The position numbers and the translations under genes were made by a program. This document shows, piece after piece, positions 1 to 6,510 of a stretch of 10,504 nt of DNA. The stretch covers positions 1 to 10,504 of the forward strand of contig JBIKVN010000104.1 of NCBI GenBank assembly GCA_044356865.1, given 5' to 3'. A model generated the notes under the pieces. That model worked only from the letters and a program-made list of their open reading frames with translations. It was not told where the DNA came from and ran no database searches. Numbering within the stretch: the first letter of the stretch is position 1; each line of letters opens with the position of its first letter. This DNA is from JBEIUL01 sp044356865. Its GTDB lineage: Bacteria; Planctomycetota; Phycisphaerae; Phycisphaerales; SM1A02.

Positions 1-115
1 CTGAGCGTTTCCGCCCGGGAACGGTTCACCGAATCCCGGCCGATTCCGCCCCGGCCCGCGACGGCCGGGCTTGTCGTGGCTTCGATCGTCGGCTGCACAG
101 GCGGCGAAGCGAACA

Positions 116-121
116 AGGGAG
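116..121 (+). promoter_or_regulatory. Ribosome binding site of the giant repeat protein
   Basis: AGGGAG sits 7 bases before the ATG at 129 and is the main reason for choosing that start. The rest of 1-115 is GC-rich. It shows no convincing promoter hexamers, and I recognise no end of an upstream gene in it. Confidence 0.6.
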
Positions 122-128
122 ACAAGCG

Positions 129-3100
129 ATGAATCAAGCGCAAGCGACGGGAGCGGCGAGTCTGTTAGGGATCGCCTTCGGTGCGGGGACGATCTCGTCG
201 ATCGCCGCGGGCCAGTGCGGGGCGATCACCGTCGAGGTGGCGGGATGGGGCCAGGCGGGCTACCACCAGACCACGCTCGCCCCCAGCCCGCGTCACGCCC
301 GCGCGATCGCGGCCGGCAACCAGAACTCCTTCGCCGTCCGCGAGGACGGGGGCATCTCGGGCTGGGGCCGGAACGGCTTCCATCGCCTCGCGGACGCTCC
401 CGTCTCGATCGTCGACGCGATCGGCTTGAGCGCGGGTGAACTGCATGTCGCGGCGCTCCTCGCCGACGACAGCGTCTCCTGCTGGGGCGACAACTCCGCG
501 AGCCAGTGCAACGTGCCGCCCGGACTCTCCGCGGTCCTTTCGCTGAACGCCGGCCGCTTTCACACCGTGGCCGCCGACTCGTCGGGCGCGGTCTGGTGCT
601 GGGGCCGAACCGCCGAAGGGCAGTGCACGCCACCGGCGGATCTCGGGCCCGTCGCGCTCGTCGCGGCCGGGCGATTCCACAGCGTCGCCCTCGAGCGCAC
701 CGGCACCGTGCGGTGCTGGGGCTGGAACACCGACGGTCAGTGCAACGTGCCCGCCGGGCTCGCGGGCGTCGTTGCGATCGGCACGGGCGCCGTCCACACC
801 ATGGCGGTCCGTTCCGACGGCGGCGTCGTGGCGTGGGGCTCGAACGCGAGCGGCCAGCGGAACGTACCTGCGGGCCTTGGCCCGGTCACCGCGGTCGACG
901 GCGGCGAGGGGCACTCGGTCGCCCTCCTCGCCGACCGCACCGTGGCGTGCTGGGGCCTGAACATCCTTGGACAGGCCACGGTCCCGGCCGACCTCGGTGC
1001 GGTGGTCGCGATCGCCGCCGGGCATGACCACACCCTCGCCCTCGAGGAAGGCGGCACGGTGCGGGCGTGGGGCGGGAACGAGCACGCGCAGCGCAACGTC
1101 CCGATCGACCTCGGCTCGGTCCGCTCGATCGACGTCAACACGTACCACAGCATCGCGGTCGGCTCGACCGGCCGGGTCATGGCGTGGGGACTCAACGGTT
1201 CCACCGCCTGCGACGTGCCGCCCGGACTCACTGGGGTGGTCGAGGTCGCGGCGGGCGACGGCCACTCGATGGCTCTCGACTCCGATGGCCGGGTGACCTG
1301 CTGGGGTGTGGACTCCGACGGGCAGTCCACGGTTCCCTCGTGGGTGAACAACATCCCGATCGCCCGCATCCGCGCGGGCTCGTTCCACAGCATCGCGATC
1401 GAGTTCCTTCCCGGCGGTCTCGCCCCCCTGCGCTGCTGGGGACGCAACGACCAGGGGCAATGCAACGGATCGGGAACCCTCGTGCGCGACGCCGACGGAG
1501 GGGTCAACTTCACCATCGCGATCCGCTCCGACGGCCAGGCCACCGGCTGGGGCGGAAACGAGCACGGCCAGATCTCGGTGCCGCCCGATCCGGGAACGCT
1601 CGTGAGCGTCTCGGCGGGCGACTACCACGTGCTGGGGCTGCGTAGCGACGGGACGGTCCGGGCCTGGGGCTGGAACGCGAATGGACAGGCCAACGTGCCC
1701 GGCGGCCTCGGTCCGGTGCAGGCCGTCGCGGCCGGCCGCACGCACAGCATGGCGCTCCTCGCGACCGGCCTCGTGCGGGTCTGGGGCGGCGATCCGGGGG
1801 GACATGGGCACTTCCTCGTGCCCCACGCGCTCGAACCGTTCACCGCGATCCGCGCCGGCCGCGTGCACGACCTCGCGATCCGGGTCGGAGCCGACTCCGA
1901 CGCCGACGGCATCGAGGACGCCGTCGACAACTGCCCGTGCACCGCGAACGCCGACCAGGCGGATGTCGACGGGGACTCCGTGGGCGACGCGTGCGACGCG
2001 TGTCCGGCGGATCCCGCCAAGGCTCTCGCGGGCGCCTGCGGCTGCGGCGTGAACGACATCGACACCGACGCCGACCGGACGCCCGATTGCCTCGATGGTT
2101 GCCCGCGGGATCCGTTCAACCTCGACTCCGACGGCGACGGCTCGCTCGACTGCCTCGACGGGTGCCCGGGCGATCCGGCGAAGACCTCGCCCGGCGTCTG
2201 CGGGTGCGGCGCGGTCGAACAGGACACGAACGCGAACGGCATCGTCGACTGCATCGAGGATTGGACGGTGGTCGACCCCGCGGTGCTGCAGCCGGGAGAC
2301 GTGCAGCCCGGCGACCGGTTCGGCTTCGCGATCGCGAGCGACGGCGAGTGGCTCGCGGTCGGCGGTCCGGGCCATTACTACCCCGCCTTCCCCATCGCCT
2401 ACGGGAATGTCGGGCGCGTGAACCTGTTCCGCCGGGAAGGATCGACCTGGACGCCGTCCGCATCCCTGCTCCCGGCGCTGATTCTTCCCGAGGAACGCTT
2501 CGGATGGTCGGTGGCCCTCGACGGCACCAGGCTCGCGGTCGGGGTTCCGGGCGGAGACTTCATCGACGCCCCCGACTCCGGGCGGGTCGAGGTGTTCGAG
2601 TGGGACGGCCTCGCCTGGCAGCGGGTCGCCCTGATCCGGGATGCGGTCCCGGTGCCTTTCGGGCAGTTCGGGTGGTCCGTCGCGATCGAGGGCGACCTGC
2701 TCGCGGTCGGCACCCCGAACGCCGCGCGGGGCGGCCTCGCGAACTCGGGCGAGGTCTCGATCCATCGTCGCGAGAACGGAACCTGGACGAGGATCGCGAC
2801 GCTCGGCTCGGTGCCGGAAACCGCCGGCGACCGGTTTGGACAGTCCATCGCGTTCGGCGGCGCGGCGGCGTCGCCCCTGCTCGTCGTCGGATGTCCGCGC
2901 GACGACCAGCCGTCGCGGGCCGATTGCGGAGCCGTCTACCTGCATCGGCTCGACGCCGGCGGGATCCCGGTCGAGACCACGCGGCTGGTCGGTCCCGCCC
3001 CGCTTCGCAACGCATGGCTCGGGTCCACGGTCACCGTCGACTCCGGCGGCACCTGCATCGCCGCGGGGGCGCCGGTCGCCGATCCGGTCGGCATCGGTAT

Positions 3101-5183
3101 CGATGCAGGAAACGCTGTCCTCTGGACCCGGGACGGTTCGGCGTGGTGGGGCCAGACCGTAAGCACGCCCGGGCAATCGGCGGGCGAACGGTTCGGCTCG
3201 TCGATCTCGCTCGACCCGACGGGCGGACTCCTGCTCGTGGGATCGCCGCACCGAACCGTCGACGGAGCCGCCAAGCGGGGCATCGCGACCCTCTTCCGAC
3301 GCTTCGGGGGCATGAGTTGGGACGACGGCACCCCGCTCGCCTATCCGGGCGGCGCGCCCTATCCAGTCGGTTCGCAATTCGGCACTTCGGTGGCCTTCGC
3401 CGAGGGGCAGGCGCTTTCGGGCGGCCCCGAACACGGACTTCCCTTCAGCGGCGCCGTGGCGGTCTTCGCCGCGCCGGTCTCGTGTGTCGGCGACGATGCC
3501 GACGGCGACGGGTACTCGGCGGCGTGCGACGGGTGTCCGGACGACATCTCGAAGATCTCCCCCGATACCTGCGGCTGCGGCGTCGCCGAAACGGATTCCG
3601 ACCTCGACGCGACGCCCGACTGCCTCGACGCGTGCCCGCTCGACCCCGCGAAGGTCGCGCCCGGCTTCTGCGGCTGCGGCGTGCCCGACGTCGACACCGA
3701 CCTCGACACGATCCTCGACTGCGTCGATCCCGACGACGACGACGACGGCGTGCCCGACGAGTCGGACGGCTGCCCGCTCGACCCGCTCAAGAGCGAACCG
3801 GGCCTGTGCGGCTGCGGCGCGAGCGACGCCGACGGCGACCTCGACGGGACGCCTGATTGCCTCGACGCGTGCCCGGACGATCCCGCGAAGATCGCGCCGG
3901 GAACCTGCGGCTGCGGCGTCGCCGACGACGATCTCGACGCCGACGGGCTGACCGATTGCCTCGGCCTCGGCCGGATCGACGAGACGGCCGCGATCGCCGC
4001 GCCCGACACGCTGGCCGGCGACGACTTCGGCGGCTCGCTCGCCTCGGACGGCGCCTCCGGCGGCCTGGTTCTTGTCGTCGGCTCGCCGCTAGACGACGTG
4101 GCCGGCAAGACCGACGCGGGAAGCGTCGCGATCTTCACCCGCAGCGCCCCGGACGAGGAGTGGACCTTCCTCGAGCGCCTCTCCGCCCCATCGGTGCGGG
4201 CCCTCGAGCAGTTCGGCGCCAGCGTCGCCCTCGACGCCGACACGCTGGTGGTCGGCGCCCCGCTCAGCGATGTGGGCGGCCTCGTCGACGCGGGCGCCGC
4301 ATACCGCTACCGGCGGGCCGGGTCGGGCGGCTGGACGCTCGTCGACATCCTCCACCGCACGGGCGGCGCCGCCGGCGACCGCTTCGGGCAGGCGGTCGCC
4401 GCCCGCGGCGGACTGGTCGCGGTCGCGGCGCCGAAGGCCGATCCAGGCGGGCTCGCCGATGCCGGCGCGGTCGAGGTCCATCGCGAGGAGGAAGGAACCC
4501 TCGTCCTGTACCTCGTCCGGAACGGCGAGTCGGCGGGCGACTCGTTCGGGCAGTCGATCGCGATCGCGACCGGCGGCGAGACGCCGGAACTCGTGGCCGG
4601 CGTCCCCGGCGACGACGAGGGTTCGAAGACCAACTGCGGCGCGGTCCAGGTGCTGCCGATCGTCGACGGGGGCGGCCGCACGCGGCTGCTCGCCCCGACG
4701 CCGATCCGCAACGCCGGGCTCGGCGGCTCGGTCGCACTCGGCGGCGGAGGCGGCGGCGGCATGATCGCGGCCGGCGCTCCGCTCGCCGACCTTTCGGGCG
4801 TCGGCACCGACTGCGGGCAGGTCGTCGTCTGGACCCTATCCGGCGGAATCTGGTCAGGCGTCGAAGCCCGTCCCGCCGATCACGCCGCGGGCGAGCGGCT
4901 CGGAACGAGCGTGGCAATCTCGGACGACGGCCAGTGGCTCGTCGCGGGCGCTCCCTTCGACACCGTCGGTGGCATCGCCCAGCGAGGCTCGGCCGCGCTC
5001 TTCGCCCGCGCGGGCGCGAGTTGGATCACCTTCGATCGCCTGACGCTTCCGCCCGCCGGCACCTCGGCGTCGCGCTTCGGCACCGCGGTGATCTCGTGGT
5101 CCGGGTCGATCGCCGTCGGCGCCCCGAAAGACGCGCCCCCCGCCGGCGGAACGGTCCGCGAGTTCACCCTCCCGCCGCCCTGA
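129..5183 (+). CDS. Giant RCC1 / TSP3 / FG-GAP repeat protein, probably extracellular
   Basis: Predicted 1684-residue modular repeat protein with no enzymatic motif that I can see. Residues about 38-586 hold 14 RCC1-like blades of the form WGxNxxGQxxVPxGL...AGxxHSxAL, with WG tryptophans at 40, 79, 119, 158, 197, 236, 275, 314, 353, 392, 437, 474, 513 and 552. Residues 588-708 and 1119-1277 are Asp/Cys-rich thrombospondin type 3-like repeats, probably Ca2+-binding. Residues 712-1116 and 1282-1680 each contain seven FG-GAP/integrin-like blades (FGxSVAxxGxxLxVGxP). The ATG was chosen because AGGGAG lies 7 bases upstream; the frame is open to the left window edge but has no upstream ATG, GTG or TTG. 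Residues 8-28 are mildly hydrophobic, but no Lys or Arg precedes them, so the signal peptide is uncertain. No C-terminal sorting motif or anchor is seen. Such proteins are generally thought to be secreted binding or adhesion proteins; the ligand is unknown. Gene and domain calls are secure, function is not. Confidence 0.9.
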   Translation: MNQAQATGAASLLGIAFGAGTISSIAAGQCGAITVEVAGWGQAGYHQTTLAPSPRHARAIAAGNQNSFAVREDGGISGWGRNGFHRLADAPVSIVDAIGLSAGELHVAALLADDSVSCWGDNSASQCNVPPGLSAVLSLNAGRFHTVAADSSGAVWCWGRTAEGQCTPPADLGPVALVAAGRFHSVALERTGTVRCWGWNTDGQCNVPAGLAGVVAIGTGAVHTMAVRSDGGVVAWGSNASGQRNVPAGLGPVTAVDGGEGHSVALLADRTVACWGLNILGQATVPADLGAVVAIAAGHDHTLALEEGGTVRAWGGNEHAQRNVPIDLGSVRSIDVNTYHSIAVGSTGRVMAWGLNGSTACDVPPGLTGVVEVAAGDGHSMALDSDGRVTCWGVDSDGQSTVPSWVNNIPIARIRAGSFHSIAIEFLPGGLAPLRCWGRNDQGQCNGSGTLVRDADGGVNFTIAIRSDGQATGWGGNEHGQISVPPDPGTLVSVSAGDYHVLGLRSDGTVRAWGWNANGQANVPGGLGPVQAVAAGRTHSMALLATGLVRVWGGDPGGHGHFLVPHALEPFTAIRAGRVHDLAIRVGADSDADGIEDAVDNCPCTANADQADVDGDSVGDACDACPADPAKALAGACGCGVNDIDTDADRTPDCLDGCPRDPFNLDSDGDGSLDCLDGCPGDPAKTSPGVCGCGAVEQDTNANGIVDCIEDWTVVDPAVLQPGDVQPGDRFGFAIASDGEWLAVGGPGHYYPAFPIAYGNVGRVNLFRREGSTWTPSASLLPALILPEERFGWSVALDGTRLAVGVPGGDFIDAPDSGRVEVFEWDGLAWQRVALIRDAVPVPFGQFGWSVAIEGDLLAVGTPNAARGGLANSGEVSIHRRENGTWTRIATLGSVPETAGDRFGQSIAFGGAAASPLLVVGCPRDDQPSRADCGAVYLHRLDAGGIPVETTRLVGPAPLRNAWLGSTVTVDSGGTCIAAGAPVADPVGIGIDAGNAVLWTRDGSAWWGQTVSTPGQSAGERFGSSISLDPTGGLLLVGSPHRTVDGAAKRGIATLFRRFGGMSWDDGTPLAYPGGAPYPVGSQFGTSVAFAEGQALSGGPEHGLPFSGAVAVFAAPVSCVGDDADGDGYSAACDGCPDDISKISPDTCGCGVAETDSDLDATPDCLDACPLDPAKVAPGFCGCGVPDVDTDLDTILDCVDPDDDDDGVPDESDGCPLDPLKSEPGLCGCGASDADGDLDGTPDCLDACPDDPAKIAPGTCGCGVADDDLDADGLTDCLGLGRIDETAAIAAPDTLAGDDFGGSLASDGASGGLVLVVGSPLDDVAGKTDAGSVAIFTRSAPDEEWTFLERLSAPSVRALEQFGASVALDADTLVVGAPLSDVGGLVDAGAAYRYRRAGSGGWTLVDILHRTGGAAGDRFGQAVAARGGLVAVAAPKADPGGLADAGAVEVHREEEGTLVLYLVRNGESAGDSFGQSIAIATGGETPELVAGVPGDDEGSKTNCGAVQVLPIVDGGGRTRLLAPTPIRNAGLGGSVALGGGGGGGMIAAGAPLADLSGVGTDCGQVVVWTLSGGIWSGVEARPADHAAGERLGTSVAISDDGQWLVAGAPFDTVGGIAQRGSAALFARAGASWITFDRLTLPPAGTSASRFGTAVISWSGSIAVGAPKDAPPAGGTVREFTLPPP
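240..1886 (+). repeat. 14 tandem RCC1-like repeats (about 117-bp period) within the giant gene
   Basis: The tryptophan of each WG motif recurs every 39 residues exactly from residue 119 to 392. The other steps are 39-40, except the pair flanking blade 11 (45 then 37), where a short insertion occurs before WG at 437. Fourteen blades would suit two seven-bladed RCC1 propellers; this folding is inferred. Blades 3, 4, 5 and 11 carry a paired cysteine pattern (C-W-G, then Cys nine residues after the first). Confidence 0.85.
1890..2252 (+). repeat. First thrombospondin type 3-like repeat block (residues 588-708)
   Basis: This Asp- and Cys-rich segment begins with a canonical TSP3 form (DxDADGIEDAVDNCP followed by NADQxDxDGDxxGDACD). 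It continues with units of the form CPxDPxKxxPGxCGCGxxDxDxDxxPDCLD. CGCG motifs begin at residues 637 and 691. In known TSP3 repeats such aspartates bind Ca2+ and the cysteines form disulfides. It links the RCC1 blades to the first FG-GAP-like propeller. Confidence 0.8.
2262..3476 (+). repeat. First seven-blade FG-GAP-like propeller (residues 712-1116)
   Basis: Seven blades start with (G/E)xxFGxSVA-type motifs, with the Phe (or Leu) at residues 731, 791, 847, 903, 964, 1022 and 1084. Each is followed by a hydrophobic strand ending VG(x)P. The fifth blade has RNAWLG in place of the usual FG. Seven blades match the integrin alpha-type propeller. The canonical Ca2+ loop DxDxDG is not evident in the blades, so they are FG-GAP-like rather than textbook FG-GAP. 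Confidence 0.75.
3483..3959 (+). repeat. Second thrombospondin type 3-like repeat block (residues 1119-1277)
   Basis: Same style as the first block but longer: CGCG motifs begin at residues 1148, 1181, 1227 and 1260. Two of the spacings are exactly 33 residues. The third is 46, because a plain acidic TSP3 unit with five consecutive Asp (1202-1206, encoded by a GAC run) is inserted. A 23-bp stretch at 3567-3589 recurs identically at 3903-3925, suggesting fairly recent DNA-level duplication or conversion. Confidence 0.8.
3972..5168 (+). repeat. Second seven-blade FG-GAP-like propeller (residues 1282-1680)
   Basis: Blade-start residues are F1300, F1362, F1419, F1473, L1531, L1591 and F1650. Order and idiosyncrasies match the first propeller. 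Blade 4 is followed by a CGAV segment in both (933-936 and 1503-1506). Blade 5 begins RNAxLG in both, and its strand reads CIAAGAPVAD in the first copy and MIAAGAPLAD in the second. This blade-by-blade match supports duplication of a whole propeller. A glycine run (1538-1544) lies in blade 5. Confidence 0.75.
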
Positions 5184-5186
5184 TCC

Positions 5187-5699
5187 TCACGCCACGCCCG
5201 GCCACCACCACCAGGCGAACGCGGAAAGCGCGACGGCCCCATACGCCCCCGCGACGAGGTCATCGAGCAGGATGCCCCAACCGCCGCGCCGCGACTGGAT
5301 CCCCTGCGCGGGCGGCGGCTTCACGATGTCGAGGATGCGGAAGAGCAAGAATCCTGCCGCGGCGAGCGTGAGATCTTCCGGAAGCCCGATGCCCCACGGC
5401 AGCCAGACGAGGGTGAGGGCCTGCCCCGCGACCTCGTCGCTCACCACCGAGCCGGGATCCTTCTTGCCGAAGATCCGTTCGCCAAGGTCGCCGAAGCGGA
5501 CGGTCGCGACGCTCGCCGCCAGCATCAGCAGCACCATCGCGAGCGAGATCTGCTCGATCGGGCAGCCGATCCGGGCCATCAGGAACGCGAGCGCCGCCGG
5601 CGGCAGCGACCCCCAGGTGCCCGGAGCCGGCCGCAACCGCCCGAGGCCACCGGCCGTCAGGCAGAACCGCTCGAAACCGTAGCCGCGGCCGTCACTCAC
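5187..5699 (-). CDS. pgpA: Phosphatidylglycerophosphatase A
   Basis: Removes the phosphate from phosphatidylglycerophosphate to give phosphatidylglycerol, at the cytoplasmic membrane. The protein has 170 residues, against about 172 in E. coli PgpA. Family motifs seen: APGTWGSL at 25-32, DPGSVVSDEVAG at 81-92, FRILDIVKP at 120-128 and GGWGILLDDLVAG at 139-151. The acidic residues D81, D88, E89, D124, D146 and D147 are the expected Mg2+/catalytic positions. Hydrophobic segments lie near 33-42, 51-66, 93-104, 110-122 and 149-166. The GTG start at 5699 overlaps the pgsA stop by four bases (GTGA), so translation is probably coupled. The same frame is open further upstream, but that stretch lies inside pgsA and has no PgpA similarity. 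The stop is three bases from the stop of the convergent giant gene. Confidence 0.93.
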   Translation of the reverse strand: MSDGRGYGFERFCLTAGGLGRLRPAPGTWGSLPPAALAFLMARIGCPIEQISLAMVLLMLAASVATVRFGDLGERIFGKKDPGSVVSDEVAGQALTLVWLPWGIGLPEDLTLAAAGFLLFRILDIVKPPPAQGIQSRRGGWGILLDDLVAGAYGAVALSAFAWWWWPGVA

Positions 5700-6349
5700 T
5701 CCGACCCCTTCCCGTCCGACCAGAGGAGGCCGGTCCGCCGCACGTACGGCCACGCCGACCAGAGGGTGAGGACGACCGTCGCCCACACCAAGGCATCCCG
5801 CGTCACCGTCCACGCGCGGCTGTCGGCCAGGCCCTCGTTCACGGCGACCGCCAGGCAGATCGGCGCCGTGATCGACTGCAGGACCATCTTGAGCTTCCCG
5901 GCCCATTCGGCCCCGAACGCGACGCCGCGACCCTCGAGGACGCCGCGGACGCTGGTCACGAAGAGCTCGCGGGCCAGGATCACCGTCACCATCCAGCTCT
6001 GCACGCCGGTGAGCATCCGGAACCGCTCGTAGTCGCCGTCGCTCGGCACCGCGAACCGCGGGCTCGCGAGGAAGACGAACGCCCCGAGCACCAGGACCTT
6101 GTCGACGAACGGATCCATGATGCGTCCGAAGCCGCTCACCACCTGCCAGCGGCGGGCGAGGTGGCCGTCGAGGAGGTCGGTCAGGGCCGCCACCACGAAG
6201 AGGGCCACCGCGAGGTTCCCCCAGAAGGCGCGGTCGGGATGGGGGCCCATCCGCAGCGAGAGGGTGATCGTCGCGAAGAACGCCCCGGCCAGGACCAGCC
6301 GCGCGACGGTCAACGCATTCGGAAGCGATCTCCTCAAGCCCGGGGACAT
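5696..6349 (-). CDS. pgsA: CDP-diacylglycerol-glycerol-3-phosphate 3-phosphatidyltransferase
   Basis: Integral membrane enzyme that joins CDP-diacylglycerol and glycerol 3-phosphate to form phosphatidylglycerophosphate, the substrate of the next gene's product. 217 residues from the ATG at 6349. The CDP-alcohol phosphatidyltransferase signature DxxDGxxAR-x8-GxxxDxxxD is complete (D58, D61, G62, A65, R66, G75, D79, D83). Also typical of PgsA are LPNALTVARL near the N-terminus, ILARE at 124-128 and GKLKMVLQ at 151-158. Several membrane helices are evident (about 15-30, 45-57, 85-95, 117-135, 155-170, 186-200). The frame stays open upstream to 6568, but those residues are Arg/Pro-rich and run through the intergenic repeats, so the ATG at 6349 is preferred. 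No Shine-Dalgarno sequence precedes it; a TAGCAT hexamer ends 8 bases before the ATG, hinting at a leaderless transcript. Confidence 0.94.
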   Translation of the reverse strand: MSPGLRRSLPNALTVARLVLAGAFFATITLSLRMGPHPDRAFWGNLAVALFVVAALTDLLDGHLARRWQVVSGFGRIMDPFVDKVLVLGAFVFLASPRFAVPSDGDYERFRMLTGVQSWMVTVILARELFVTSVRGVLEGRGVAFGAEWAGKLKMVLQSITAPICLAVAVNEGLADSRAWTVTRDALVWATVVLTLWSAWPYVRRTGLLWSDGKGSE

Positions 6350-6356
6350 GGGCCGG

Positions 6357-6362
6357 ATGCTA
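6357..6362 (-). promoter_or_regulatory. Possible -10 element of a leaderless pgsA promoter
   Basis: On the minus strand TAGCAT is followed by seven bases and then the pgsA ATG, so transcription could begin at or next to the start codon. This fits the absence of a Shine-Dalgarno sequence. No good -35 element is seen 17-18 bases upstream, so the call is weak. Confidence 0.25.
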
Positions 6363-6394
6363 CGGCTCCGCCGCCGGTTGCGTCGGTCGGGCCC

Positions 6395-6410
6395 CGGGGA
6401 TGCATCCCCG
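6395..6410. repeat. Perfect 16-bp palindrome, possible operator
   Basis: CGGGGATGCATCCCCG is fully self-complementary. It overlaps a second palindrome, CCCCGGGG at 6392-6399, so the central GGGG could pair with CCCC on either side. Its position midway in a divergent promoter region suits a dimeric regulator site. There is no T-run, so it is not a standard intrinsic terminator. No regulator is identifiable from the sequence. Confidence 0.45.
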
Positions 6411-6424
6411 CCGCGGTCGCACGG

Positions 6425-6453
6425 TTGCGGGTCCGGGCGGCTGCCCGTAGATT
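6425..6453 (+). promoter_or_regulatory. Candidate housekeeping-type promoter for nuoJKLM
   Basis: TTGCGG (6425-6430) and TAGATT (6448-6453) are separated by exactly 17 bases and match the TTGACA / TATAAT consensus at 3 and 4 positions. The spacer contains the inverted repeat CGGGC-GGCT-GCCCG (6434-6447). Transcription would start near 6460, giving a leader of about 80 bases that contains the 11-bp repeats. This is pattern matching only. Confidence 0.3.
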
Positions 6454-6510
6454 TCCGCTTCCCGGTGGGCGGGCTCGGAGCCGTCCAGCCACGGATGGCA
6501 ACCGATCCCC

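Noticed and set aside
303..310. Octamer GCGATCGC, also at 1008-1015, 2328-2335 and 4560-4567, resembling the cyanobacterial HIP1 element
   Set aside because: All lie in coding sequence for Ala-Ile-Ala or similar segments and are explained by preferred GCG/ATC/GCC-type codons. HIP1-like abundance would need a genome-wide count.
71..439. Plus-strand open frame starting before the giant gene in a different phase
   Set aside because: It has no ribosome site and an Arg/Gly-rich, domain-free translation, and it mostly overlaps the well-supported gene.
165..3434. Minus-strand open frame of 1089 codons antisense to the giant gene
   Set aside because: It is Arg/Asp/Gly-rich, without recognisable domains, and mirrors a gene with strong G/C third-position bias, which removes stops from the opposite strand. 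The plus-strand frame has clear repeat domains.
4741..4760. GGC-rich run as a variable microsatellite
   Set aside because: It encodes a short glycine loop in one propeller blade; the codons are mixed (GGC/GGA) and the run is short, so instability is not supported.
5140..5149. CCGCCGGCGG palindrome near the end of the giant gene as a terminator
   Set aside because: It has no loop and no following T-run, and it lies inside the coding sequence; GC-rich coding DNA gives such palindromes by chance.
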